Shown: positions 1-7,519 of the stretch, one piece after another
How the letters are laid out: the number at the start of each line of letters is the position of its first letter
Position numbering within the stretch: the stretch's first letter is position 1
Source: Christensenella sp. UBA1224
Lineage (GTDB): Bacteria > Bacillota > Clostridia > Christensenellales > Aristaeellaceae
Length of the DNA stretch: 10,255 nt
Direction of reading: 5' to 3'
Assembly: GCA_002309235.1 (NCBI GenBank)
Contig: DBXA01000091.1
Span: forward strand, 1,072-11,326
Position numbers and translations under genes: made by a program
Notes under the pieces: model-generated
Database searches by the model: none
What the model was told of the DNA's origin: nothing
Seen by the model: only the letters and a program-made list of their open reading frames with translations

Positions 1-1
1 G

Positions 2-934
2 AACTGCCCGCACCATATGATGATATTCGCGAACCGTCCCCGCTCCTACAGGGATCTGCCCATGCGCATCGCCGAGATCGCCCATGACTTCCGCTTTGAA
101 GCCTCCGGTACGCTCAAGGGCATCGAGCGCGGCCGCCATTTCTGCCAGAATGACGCGCATCTGTTCGTCACGCCGGACCAGATCAAGGATGAAGTGGCCT
201 CCGTCGTGGCCCTGATCCGGGATGTGTACAAGGATTTCCATATCACGGATTACCGGTGCGTGCTCTCCCTGCGCGACCCGGCGGATACCAAGAAGTACCA
301 TCCGGATGACGAGATGTGGGAAAAAGCGGAAAACGCCCTGCGGGATGTGCTAAACGAGCTGGGCATCAACTATACCGAGGAGATCGGTGAGGCGGCCTTC
401 TACGGCCCCAAGCTGGATGTGAACGTAAAGCCCGCCGTCGGCGCGGAGTACACGCTCTCCACCTGCCAGCTGGATTTCTGCCTGCCTGCCAAGTTCCAGC
501 TGACATATGTGGACAGGGATGGCGAGAAGCGCACGCCGGTGGTGCTGCACCGCGCGATACTGGGCTCTCTCGACCGCTTTATGGCCTATATCATAGAGGA
601 GACCAAGGGCAAATTCCCGCTGTGGCTTTCTCCCCTGCAGGTCAAGGTGCTGCCCGTATCCGAGAAGAGCATGGAATATGCCTCCAAGGTCAACGACGCG
701 CTGGCTGCCGCGGGCATCCGCACGGAGCTGGATGTCTCCAACGAGAAGATCGGCTACAAGATCCGCTGGGCCCGCCAGGAGGACCGCGCGTACTATATGC
801 TCATCATCGGCGAGAAGGAGGCCGAGAACGGCTCCATCTCCGTCCGCGCCCGCGATACGGACGAGACGAAGTCCTACGCCGGCGTGGAGGAATTCATAAG
901 CGAAATGAAGGCAGATATCGCCGCGCGCAGGTAA
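2..934 (+). CDS. thrS: Threonyl-tRNA synthetase, C-terminal half (5' end outside window)
   Basis: This is a class II aminoacyl-tRNA synthetase that charges tRNA-Thr with threonine in the cytoplasm. The reading frame is already open at base 2 and starts NCPHHMMIF, the conserved motif just before class II motif 2, so the gene begins outside the window and the ATG at 17 is internal. About 310 residues are visible of the usual 580-640. All three expected zinc/threonine ligands are present: Cys at visible residue 2 (NCPHH), His in QNDAHLF near residue 53, and His in VVLHRAILGS near 183. The HRAILGSLDRF stretch is motif 3. From about residue 210 the anticodon-binding domain follows (LWLSPLQVKVLPVS to the end), with the usual IGYKIRWARQ and YMLIIGEKE segments. 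The GIERGRHFCQNDAH form of motif 2, rather than GLTRVRGFTQDDAH, is the variant I associate with Clostridia. The lost N-terminal part (editing domain, any T-box leader) cannot be judged here. Confidence 0.97.
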   Translation, partial: NCPHHMMIFANRPRSYRDLPMRIAEIAHDFRFEASGTLKGIERGRHFCQNDAHLFVTPDQIKDEVASVVALIRDVYKDFHITDYRCVLSLRDPADTKKYHPDDEMWEKAENALRDVLNELGINYTEEIGEAAFYGPKLDVNVKPAVGAEYTLSTCQLDFCLPAKFQLTYVDRDGEKRTPVVLHRAILGSLDRFMAYIIEETKGKFPLWLSPLQVKVLPVSEKSMEYASKVNDALAAAGIRTELDVSNEKIGYKIRWARQEDRAYYMLIIGEKEAENGSISVRARDTDETKSYAGVEEFISEMKADIAARR

Positions 935-946
935 TAGGCAGACCGA

Positions 947-973
947 GGGGCTGTCTCCTTGTGAGACAGCTCC
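947..973 (+). terminator. Rho-independent terminator after thrS
   Basis: An 11-bp stem (947-957 with 963-973, one G-T wobble) encloses a 5-base loop and lies 12 bases past the thrS stop. It is followed by an A/T-rich tail (ATTATTATAT), not a pure T run. Position and stem strength fit termination of thrS; the weak tail lowers certainty. Confidence 0.75.
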
Positions 974-1143
974 ATTATTATATGCGCTGAATGGATCCGC
1001 GGTATATGCCTTGCGTGAGGGCATTCTCTCAAACCGGTAACTGTCTCAAGCGAAAAGTACCGCTACACTTTGGGACTGAAGGGAAAGAACAGGCGTTCTG
1101 AGGTTTTCAGGCAAAAAAAAAACGACATTTCAGACAGGATGTG
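974..1143. other. Intergenic stretch with no gene
   Basis: Between the thrS terminator and the candidate promoter at 1144 I see no convincing coding region. A reading frame is open from an ATG at 1070 into the next gene, but it has no ribosome-binding site, crosses a run of ten A (1113-1122) and lies upstream of the candidate promoter, so I treat it as non-coding. The A10 run sits roughly 55-65 bases before the expected transcription start, where an A-tract could aid polymerase binding; that is only a guess. A second copy of CTGTCTC (1041-1047) repeats part of the terminator stem and probably means nothing. Confidence 0.5.
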
Positions 1144-1171
1144 TTGTTCTTTACAACAGGAAGCGTATACT
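1144..1171 (+). promoter_or_regulatory. Candidate sigma-A promoter for the M56-like gene
   Basis: A -10 box TATACT (1166-1171, 5 of 6 to consensus) follows a weak -35 box TTGTTC (1144-1149, 3 of 6) with a 16-base spacer. Transcription would start near 1178, leaving a leader of about 40 bases before the ATG at 1220. The position supports 1220, not 1070, as the gene start. The call rests on consensus matching alone. Confidence 0.4.
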
Positions 1172-1219
1172 GAAAATAGGGATATGACACCCCACAACTG
1201 GTCAGGGAAGGTGCCACGG

Positions 1220-2695
1220 ATGAAAATACTTGAGATACTGAAAACGATCACGTTCCACATCGTCTATTCGGATGTCGTAGACAACTTGCTGATGATGTGC
1301 CTGTACCTGGCAGTTCTGACGACCGCAGGATACCTGATGCGCCGGACGCTCTGGAGATATGTTTCTTCCCGTACGCTGAACATAGTGTTCCGGGCTATAA
1401 CGGCGTACTTCGGCCTGTGCATGTTGGGAGGCAACCAGGGTTTCCGTTTCCTGCTTGTGCGCACATGGTTGTACCGTTACCGCCTATGGGCGCTTCTGAG
1501 GATCAACACGCCGGACAGGATCGTCTCCCAGATCGCGGAGTTTCCTTCGGTCGGGCCGAAGATTGACTGGGGACTGATCATGCTTGCGGTATGGGTTCTG
1601 GGCGTATTTATTTCCGAAAAGATTCGAAATATTCTTGATCCGGCACGGAAATACAGCCTGGAACGATGTCCGAAAGAGTTCAGGAAAACATTTAGCTGGG
1701 TTCTGGAACAAGACGAAGGGGTTGCCGGGATCATCAGGCCGTTTGTCGGGCCTATTGAACCGGCGTATGAAAAAGGTATCGAAGCTCCGTACGCGGATCC
1801 TGAACACTGCCGCATCATCCTGGACAGAACGGACTATACAGATGAGGAACTGAAGAAAGCGCTGGATAGGCCGCTGATCCCGTTCCGCCTGCGGCAGCAC
1901 AAGCTGTGGGAGATATGGAAGCTCATCCGCGATCTCTGCTGGTTTTTGCCGACGTCATTCCTTGGTGAGAGATGGCTGGAGCAACACATGCGGGAGGAGC
2001 TGGAACAAGCTAAAGAACAGGCTAAAGAAAAGGTTGCCGGCAGCCGGACGGAAAACCTGCGCAGGATCGGGGCCGCAGTGATGCTGATCGCTGTCGTACT
2101 GGCATTCCCGAACCTGGTCGCGGTCGGCGCGTACAGTATCGACGATCCTGCCGGGATCGTAGCAAGGCTGGGCAGCAGGATCTCGGTCGCTTCCCGCGAT
2201 CTTGACTGCACCTTGCGTGAAGATGGGGATTCCTGCTATGTCTACTGGAACGGCCTTAGGGTCGAACTAATCTGTGAACGCGGCACAAACTATGTGGGTT
2301 ATGTCAGGTCCTACATCGACAGTTGCGATCCGGAAGACAGAGAGCGGTATGAGGATTATTTTGTCGAATGGTTCGGTGCGATCGAGGGGATACTTGGAAG
2401 ACCGGAGGAGCACGGCAGCTGCGATACCTTGGAGACAGTGGATCAGCTGCGGGAACTGCTGTGCGGCCGGGACCATGTACGATTCTGTTGGCCTGTGACG
2501 GTCAGCGATGAAGCAGTGGAAGGGCTTTGCGGCACGAAGGATATCGATGGGGCATATCTGATGATATCCTATCGCAGGATAGAATACCCGGATCGTCCGG
2601 ATTGGGGTGACAGTTATTATATAGAAACCTACCTGGATCTCGATGTGCCTGTTCACATCGATTATGACGCGCTGTTTGGAGATGCTGCGGCATAA
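1220..2695 (+). CDS. Membrane protein, degenerate M56 (BlaR1/MecR1)-like, zinc motif lost
   Basis: Predicted 491-residue membrane protein. The ATG at 1220 has AGGGAAGG eight bases upstream and follows a candidate promoter. Hydrophobic segments lie near 20-40, 53-70, 116-132 and 284-304. Several stretches line up with M56 sensor-proteases by eye: RRTLWRYVSSRT before helix 2, LAVWVLGVF in helix 3, GIIRP (170-174), then RIIL (198-201), TDEEL (207-211), RLRQHKLW (223-230) and WFLP (241-244), which resemble the family's GLIRP, IYLP, SEEEL, RRRDHLW and HWFNP. Where M56 proteins carry the zinc site HExxH, this one reads ALDRPLIPF (214-222), so it should not be an active metalloprotease. MREELE (257-262) is near the place of the third ligand. 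After helix 4 comes a roughly 185-residue domain, probably outside the cell, with eight Cys. It is flanked by its own promoter and terminator and has no adjacent BlaI-type repressor. The M56 link is inference; the membrane topology is more secure. Function unknown. Confidence 0.6.
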   Translation: MKILEILKTITFHIVYSDVVDNLLMMCLYLAVLTTAGYLMRRTLWRYVSSRTLNIVFRAITAYFGLCMLGGNQGFRFLLVRTWLYRYRLWALLRINTPDRIVSQIAEFPSVGPKIDWGLIMLAVWVLGVFISEKIRNILDPARKYSLERCPKEFRKTFSWVLEQDEGVAGIIRPFVGPIEPAYEKGIEAPYADPEHCRIILDRTDYTDEELKKALDRPLIPFRLRQHKLWEIWKLIRDLCWFLPTSFLGERWLEQHMREELEQAKEQAKEKVAGSRTENLRRIGAAVMLIAVVLAFPNLVAVGAYSIDDPAGIVARLGSRISVASRDLDCTLREDGDSCYVYWNGLRVELICERGTNYVGYVRSYIDSCDPEDRERYEDYFVEWFGAIEGILGRPEEHGSCDTLETVDQLRELLCGRDHVRFCWPVTVSDEAVEGLCGTKDIDGAYLMISYRRIEYPDRPDWGDSYYIETYLDLDVPVHIDYDALFGDAAA

Positions 2696-2753
2696 GGCAT
2701 GCCCGCGGCATGACTGAATTTCGGGTACCTTTTCCTGCTATACGCTGCCTGCT

Positions 2754-2784
2754 ACGCGCTGCCCGCTTCCGACGGGCAGCGCGT
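2754..2784 (+). terminator. Terminator between the M56-like gene and suf
   Basis: A perfect 12-bp GC-rich stem (2754-2765 with 2773-2784) has a 7-base loop and is followed by TCGAGTGTTTTATA, a short interrupted T tract. It lies 58 bases past the stop of the membrane-protein gene and before the suf promoter, so it should insulate suf from upstream transcription. A smaller 6-bp hairpin (2698-2703 with 2707-2712) sits just after the stop codon. Confidence 0.75.
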
Positions 2785-2820
2785 TCGAGTGTTTTATACA
2801 ATCCCATTACAAGAACTAAA

Positions 2821-2849
2821 TTGTATTTCGGCTTTATACGGGATAAAAT
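2821..2849 (+). promoter_or_regulatory. Candidate sigma-A promoter of the suf operon
   Basis: TTGTAT (2821-2826) and TAAAAT (2844-2849, 5 of 6 to the -10 consensus) are separated by the ideal 17 bases. Transcription would start near 2856, giving a leader of about 67 bases before sufC. The -35 box is weak (3 of 6), as is common where an activator or repressor acts. I see no clear Rrf2/IscR-type operator; a 4-bp inverted repeat GTAT/ATAC lies in the spacer and is too short to call. Confidence 0.55.
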
Positions 2850-2922
2850 AGTAGCGGGAGAATATGCGACCCGCTCAGGCGCGGGCAAGCAGTCTCATTT
2901 AGGGAAAGGTGGAAAACGATCG

Positions 2923-3687
2923 ATGTCCGCAGCACTTCTTCAGATCAGGAACCTCTCGGTAAGCGTTGAGGGGAATGAGATACTTCACGATATAAGCCTG
3001 GATGTCCATAAAGGGGAGACGCATGTGCTCATGGGCCCGAATGGCGCGGGCAAATCGACCATAGGCAATACGCTGATGGGAAATCCGCAGTATCATGTTA
3101 TTTCCGGCAGCATTTTATTCGACGGACAGGAGCTGAACGGCCTGTCCCCGGACAAGCGTGCGAAGGCGGGCATGTTCATGTCCTTCCAGAACCCGATAGA
3201 GGTGCCTGGCCTTTCGCTGGAGAGCTTTATCCGCAATGCCATCCGGCAGCAGACAGGAAAGCCAATCCGCATTTTCCAGTTCAAAAAGAGGCTGGAGGAT
3301 ACGATGCGTCTGCTCAATATGGACCCTGCTTACGCCGACAGGGATCTGAACGTCGGCTTCTCCGGCGGTGAAAAGAAAAAGGCGGAGATACTGCAGATGC
3401 TCATGCTGGATCCGAAGCTGTGCATACTGGATGAGACGGATTCCGGTTTGGATGTGGATGCCGTCCATACCGTTTCCAACGGCATCAAGGAATACCAGAA
3501 GAATTCCGAAGGCGCGCTCATGATCATCACCCATAACGCCAAGATACTTGAGTCCCTGAAGGTGGACCGCACGCATGTGATCGTAAGAGGACACCTGGTC
3601 GCGGACGGCGGGCCGGAGCTGATCGAAAAGATCAGTGAACACGGTTTTGAAGAATATATTGCGGAGGCTGCCGATATCAATGAATGA
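2923..3687 (+). CDS. sufC: Fe-S cluster assembly ATPase SufC
   Basis: SufC is the ABC-type ATPase of the SufBC2D scaffold; ATP binding and hydrolysis rearrange SufB and SufD so that an iron-sulfur cluster can form at their interface. It is cytoplasmic and not a transporter. The 254-residue product is near the family's usual 250. Visible motifs: Walker A GPNGAGKST (38-46), Q-loop Gln89 in SFQNP, signature FSGGE (146-150) followed by KKKAEI typical of SufC, Walker B LCILDE (166-171), D-loop SGLD (174-177) and H-loop His204. The start at 2923 is chosen because AAGGTGG lies ten bases upstream and MSAALLQIRNLSV matches the family's N terminus. The frame is open back to 2710, but that extension would read through the upstream terminator and promoter. 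First gene of the suf operon; its stop overlaps sufB by eight bases. Confidence 0.97.
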   Translation: MSAALLQIRNLSVSVEGNEILHDISLDVHKGETHVLMGPNGAGKSTIGNTLMGNPQYHVISGSILFDGQELNGLSPDKRAKAGMFMSFQNPIEVPGLSLESFIRNAIRQQTGKPIRIFQFKKRLEDTMRLLNMDPAYADRDLNVGFSGGEKKKAEILQMLMLDPKLCILDETDSGLDVDAVHTVSNGIKEYQKNSEGALMIITHNAKILESLKVDRTHVIVRGHLVADGGPELIEKISEHGFEEYIAEAADINE

Positions 3688-5146
3688 TCCCGTAAAGGAC
3701 GACGCGGTCCATTTCGACCCTGCCATCGATACCGAGGATGACGATATCAACGCGTATATCGATGGTGAGAGCCGTTCCATATATAATTTCAGAGAAGACG
3801 AATCCGATTTCTACAGGGTGGGAGAGGGGCTTACCGCGGATATCGTGGAGCTCATCTCCAGGGAAAAGAACGATCCGGAATGGATGAGAGAATTCCGATT
3901 GAGGTCGCTCGACCTGTATCATAAGATCAGGGTGCCGGAATGGGGCCCTCCGATCGACGGGCTGAATATGGACAATATCGTCACATACGTCCGCCCGAAC
4001 ACCACTATGAAGGGCACCTGGGACGAGGTGCCGGAGGAGATACGATCTGCCTTTGACAAGCTTGGGATACCGCAGGCCGAGCATGAATTCCTCGCCGGCG
4101 TAGGCGCCCAGTACGATTCCGAGCTCGTCTACCACAACCTGCAGGAATCCGTTGCGGCACAGGGTGTGGTCTACACGGACATCGAGAGCTCCCTTACCGG
4201 AAAGTATGCCGATATGGTGAAGGAATACTTCATGAAGCTCGTGCCCCCAACGGATCATAAGTTCGCGGCGCTTCACGGCGCGGTATGGTCCGGCGGCTCT
4301 TTCGTCTATGTGCCCAAGGGCGTAAAGGTGGAGGTACCGCTGCAATCCTATTTCCGCCTGAACGCGAAGGGCGCCGGTCAGTTTGAGCATACGCTGATCA
4401 TCGTGGACGAAGGAGCGGACCTGCACTTTATCGAGGGCTGCTCCGCTCCCAAGTGGAATGTCGCGAACCTGCATGCCGGCTGTGTGGAGCTGTACGTCAA
4501 AAAGAACGCAAGGCTCCGCTATTCCACGATCGAAAACTGGTCCAAGAACATGTATAACCTGAATACAAAGCGTGCCCTTGTGGAAGAGGGCGGGCGCATG
4601 GAATGGGTATCCGGTTCCTTCGGCTCCCATGTATCCTACCTGTACCCGACCACCATACTGAAGGGCAGGAATGCAGCCTGCGAGTATACCGGCATCACCT
4701 TCGCGGGCAAGGGACAGGATCTCGATACAGGCTGCCGCATGGTGCACATCGGAGAAGATACATCCACGCTCGTCACCACGAAATCCATCTCCAAGGATGG
4801 CGGCATAGGCACATTCCGCAGCTCGATCGAAGTAATGCCTACCGCGGTGAATTCCCGTTCTTCGGTGGATTGCTCCTCTCTCATGCTCGATGACATCTCC
4901 CGTTCGGACACGATCCCGGCGATGGAGGTGCGCACGGACAACTGTAATATCGGGCACGAGGCGAAGATAGGGCGGATATCGGATGAATCCGTATTTTATC
5001 TGATGAGCCGCGGGATCTCCGAGGAGGAAGCGCGCGCGATGATCGTATCCGGCTTTGCGGACCCGGTCAGCAAGGAACTGCCTCTGGAATATGCCGCGGA
5101 GATGAACAACCTGATCAAGCTTGAGATGGAAGGGAGCATCAGCTGA
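3680..5146 (+). CDS. sufB: Fe-S cluster scaffold protein SufB
   Basis: SufB is the scaffold subunit on which new Fe-S clusters are assembled with SufD and SufC. The 488-residue product carries the SufB/SufD beta-helix core. Cys398 (SSVDCSSLML) aligns with the persulfide-accepting Cys405 of E. coli SufB, and His427-Glu428 (IGHEAKIGRIS) with the conserved His433-Glu434. The C-terminal ISEEEARAMIVSGF segment is the SufC-binding helix region. The first 30 or so residues are rich in Asp and Glu and look longer than in many homologs. I chose ATG 3680 over the upstream frame start (3635), which lies well inside sufC: it gives the eight-base overlap ATGAATGA with sufC and has GGAGG at 3663-3667, twelve bases away. 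The wide spacing suggests translation coupled to sufC. Confidence 0.96.
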   Translation: MNDPVKDDAVHFDPAIDTEDDDINAYIDGESRSIYNFREDESDFYRVGEGLTADIVELISREKNDPEWMREFRLRSLDLYHKIRVPEWGPPIDGLNMDNIVTYVRPNTTMKGTWDEVPEEIRSAFDKLGIPQAEHEFLAGVGAQYDSELVYHNLQESVAAQGVVYTDIESSLTGKYADMVKEYFMKLVPPTDHKFAALHGAVWSGGSFVYVPKGVKVEVPLQSYFRLNAKGAGQFEHTLIIVDEGADLHFIEGCSAPKWNVANLHAGCVELYVKKNARLRYSTIENWSKNMYNLNTKRALVEEGGRMEWVSGSFGSHVSYLYPTTILKGRNAACEYTGITFAGKGQDLDTGCRMVHIGEDTSTLVTTKSISKDGGIGTFRSSIEVMPTAVNSRSSVDCSSLMLDDISRSDTIPAMEVRTDNCNIGHEAKIGRISDESVFYLMSRGISEEEARAMIVSGFADPVSKELPLEYAAEMNNLIKLEMEGSIS

Positions 5147-6312
5147 TGGCAAATACACAAAACGGCATCACCGTCAACCATCTTCCATCCCTTACCTGGA
5201 ACAGGCTCCGTGTGAACAGCGCCTATGTGGATCTCGGGAACCTTCCCGAGACGCAGGGAGAAGCAGCCTGCATACAGGTCAACACGGAAGATATCGTTGT
5301 GAAAAAGGAGCCCACCTCCTCTGCCGCCGCCTGGGCGGATACCTTTTCGGGCGGGATCAGGCGGGAAGCGTATATCGCCGGCAAGAGGGCCATCTATCAG
5401 GAGCAGGTATTTGCTACAGGCCTGGGCAGGGAGTTCACTGATCTCATCGACCGTACCGTGCCTTATACGGATATCTATACCGTTGAAGCAGGGCAGAAGC
5501 CCGAAAAGCCGGTCGTCCTCCGCTGGGAGTTTGCGGATGGCACGCATGCCGCGGCACAGCAGATCATTCATGCGCGGGAAGGCGCGGAGGCGGTCTTCCT
5601 CATCATTCAGGAATCGGACAGGCAGGCTGCAGGCCATGCCATGTTCGAGACTAAGCTGATACTCGAAAAAGGCGCGAAGGTGAACCTGATCAAGGTAAAT
5701 CTGCTGGGAGACGGCTTTGTCCTTCTGGATGACACCGCTGCCGTACAGTGCGAGGATACGGGCTTCACGCTCACCCAGATGCTGCTCGGAGGCGGCAGGA
5801 CGTATACCGGCTGCTATGCGGATCTTTGCGGCGACAGATCCTCGTTTGCCACAAACACGGGGTATCTCGGCTATGGCGAAAGGCTGCTGGATATCAACTA
5901 CGTAGCGGTACAGCGCGGCAGGAAGACCGAAAGCAGGATGTACCTGAACGGCGCCCTCAAGGATGAATCCCAAAAGGTGTTCCGCGGCACCATAGACCTG
6001 CGCAAGGGCTCCAAGGGCTCTACCGGTGATGAGCAGGAGGATGTGCTCCTTCTGGATCCGAAGGTCGTAAACAAGCAGGTCCCCGTCATACTCACCGAGG
6101 AAGAGGATGTGAACGGCAGGCACGGGGCGACCATCGGAAACCTGGCGGATGACATGATGTTCTACCTTGGCACAAGGGGCATCGGCAAGTACGAAGCGGA
6201 GATGCTCATGACGCGGGGCCGCCTCATGTCGATCGCGCAGACGATCCCGGATGAAGAAACGATAGGCAAGATCTATTTCCGCATTAAGGGGATATTTGAA
6301 AAGGATGAATGA
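5146..6312 (+). CDS. sufD: Fe-S cluster assembly protein SufD
   Basis: SufD is a paralog of SufB and pairs with it in the SufBC2D complex, where it helps iron entry and cluster formation. The 388-residue product has the repetitive beta-helix pattern and a C-terminal GRHGATIGNLADDMMFYL segment. His326 there corresponds to the functional His360 of E. coli SufD. The residue before it is Arg, where many family members have Ser or Ala, which is probably minor. Cys202, Cys223 and Cys228 lie in the middle of the core. The start codon overlaps the sufB stop by one base (TGATG), with AGGGAG nine bases upstream, so the start is secure. SufD is the most variable Suf protein; order and motifs separate it from a second SufB, since it lacks the SufB Cys motif. 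Confidence 0.94.
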   Translation: MANTQNGITVNHLPSLTWNRLRVNSAYVDLGNLPETQGEAACIQVNTEDIVVKKEPTSSAAAWADTFSGGIRREAYIAGKRAIYQEQVFATGLGREFTDLIDRTVPYTDIYTVEAGQKPEKPVVLRWEFADGTHAAAQQIIHAREGAEAVFLIIQESDRQAAGHAMFETKLILEKGAKVNLIKVNLLGDGFVLLDDTAAVQCEDTGFTLTQMLLGGGRTYTGCYADLCGDRSSFATNTGYLGYGERLLDINYVAVQRGRKTESRMYLNGALKDESQKVFRGTIDLRKGSKGSTGDEQEDVLLLDPKVVNKQVPVILTEEEDVNGRHGATIGNLADDMMFYLGTRGIGKYEAEMLMTRGRLMSIAQTIPDEETIGKIYFRIKGIFEKDE

Positions 6313-7519
6313 TTTTGTAAAGGATTTCCCTATCCTCGCGGACGGGAGATACGTATATTTCGATAACGCCGCGACGACGCAGCGCCCCATTCAGGTGCTT
6401 GAGGCGGTGGACGATTTCTACAAAAGGGAAAATGCCAACCCGCTGCGCGGCCTGTATGAATGGTCTGTCAAGGCTACAGAGGATTATGAAGCGGCGCGGG
6501 AGACCGTGGCCTCCTTTATCGGGGCGGCATCCGCACAGGAGATCGTCTTTACGCGCAATACGACGGAATCCCTGAACCTGGCGGCGTATTCCTGGGGGAA
6601 TACCTATCTCGGGCCGGGTGATGAGATCGTCGTCTCCGTATCGGAGCACCACAGCAATATACTGCCCTGGCAGGCCGCGGCGCGCAGGACGGGCGCGAAG
6701 CTGGTGTGGCTTGAATGCGCGGAGGATGGCTCTTACCCGGGATCCGAGCTTGCGAAGATCGGGCCAAGGACAAAGGTAGTGGCGATCGCGCAGGTATCCA
6801 ATGTGCTCGGCCAGCCGAAGCCCATCCGGCATATCGCGGATCTCGCGCACAAAAACGGGGCTGTTATCGTTGTGGACGGCGCGCAGTCGGTACCGCATAT
6901 GAAGGTCGATGTGCGGGAGCTGGATGCGGATTTCTTCGCTTTCTCCGGCCATAAGATGCTCGCCCCTATGGGGATCGGCGTATTGTACGCGAAAAAGGAA
7001 CTGCTGGAAAAGATGCCTCCCTTCCTGACAGGCGGGGAGATGATAGAATACGTTACCAGGGAAGACGCGACTTTCGCGGAGGTACCGCATAAATTCGAGG
7101 CGGGCACCGTGAATGCCGCCGGCGCCGTGGGGCTTGCAGCCGCGATACGGTATCTCAGCAATGTGGGATTTGACTTTATCCGCTCCCATGAAGAGAAGCT
7201 GACAACTCTCCTCATGCGGGAGATGGCGCACATCCCGCATGTGGAGCTTTACGGCTCCCGTGATCCCGCAGAGCACTGCGGCATCGTCACCTTCAATATA
7301 GATGGGTGTCATCCCCACGATGTTTCCTCCATCATGGATACGGATCGGGTGTGTATCCGTGCGGGGCATCACTGCGCGCAGCCGCTCATGCAGTACATCA
7401 ATGCTCCCATGCGGGCCACGTGCCGTGCAAGCCTGTATTTCTACAATACGGAGGATGAGGTATACCGCTTTGCGGAAAGCCTTGGAAAGGTCAGAGGTGA
7501 GCTTGGCTATGGATCTTAA
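6305..7519 (+). CDS. sufS: Cysteine desulfurase SufS
   Basis: SufS is a pyridoxal-phosphate enzyme that removes sulfur from L-cysteine, leaving alanine and an enzyme-bound persulfide that is passed to SufU. The 404-residue product shows the cofactor-binding Lys217 in FSGHKMLAP, Asp191 in VVDGAQS that pairs with the ring nitrogen, His115 in SEHHSN, and the catalytic Cys357 in RAGHHCAQPLM. The short loop around this Cys and the RAGHHC signature mark a group II (SufS) enzyme rather than IscS/NifS. ATG 6305 overlaps the sufD stop by eight bases (ATGAATGA) and follows AAGG directly; the stronger AAGGGG (6286-6291) is 13 bases away. A TTG at 6296 would add three residues but leaves almost no spacing. 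Translation is probably coupled to sufD. Confidence 0.97.
   Translation: MNDFVKDFPILADGRYVYFDNAATTQRPIQVLEAVDDFYKRENANPLRGLYEWSVKATEDYEAARETVASFIGAASAQEIVFTRNTTESLNLAAYSWGNTYLGPGDEIVVSVSEHHSNILPWQAAARRTGAKLVWLECAEDGSYPGSELAKIGPRTKVVAIAQVSNVLGQPKPIRHIADLAHKNGAVIVVDGAQSVPHMKVDVRELDADFFAFSGHKMLAPMGIGVLYAKKELLEKMPPFLTGGEMIEYVTREDATFAEVPHKFEAGTVNAAGAVGLAAAIRYLSNVGFDFIRSHEEKLTTLLMREMAHIPHVELYGSRDPAEHCGIVTFNIDGCHPHDVSSIMDTDRVCIRAGHHCAQPLMQYINAPMRATCRASLYFYNTEDEVYRFAESLGKVRGELGYGS

Noticed and set aside
350..1024. 224-codon minus-strand frame opposite thrS
   Set aside because: A shadow of the secure thrS frame, with no recognisable product; it also runs over the thrS terminator.
947..1047. GGGGCTGTCTC resembling the end of an insertion sequence
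   Set aside because: It forms one arm of a local hairpin directly behind thrS, and no matching inverted end, transposase or target duplication is visible.
1070..1219. A 50-codon N-terminal extension of the M56-like protein
   Set aside because: It has no ribosome-binding site, crosses an A10 run and lies mostly upstream of the best promoter; the ATG at 1220 has good signals.
2793..2839. Direct repeat TTTATAC at 2793-2799 and 2833-2839 as a possible operator pair before suf
   Set aside because: Only seven A/T-rich bases, 40 apart, without symmetry; expected by chance in a promoter region.
2710..2922. A 71-codon N-terminal extension of SufC
   Set aside because: It would translate through the terminator hairpin and the promoter, and SufC family length fits the start at 2923.
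3677..7372. Long open frames on the minus strand across the suf genes (493, 464 and 362 codons)
   Set aside because: They are shadows of sufB, sufD and sufS caused by codon bias; the translations show no family motif and the true genes on the plus strand are certain.
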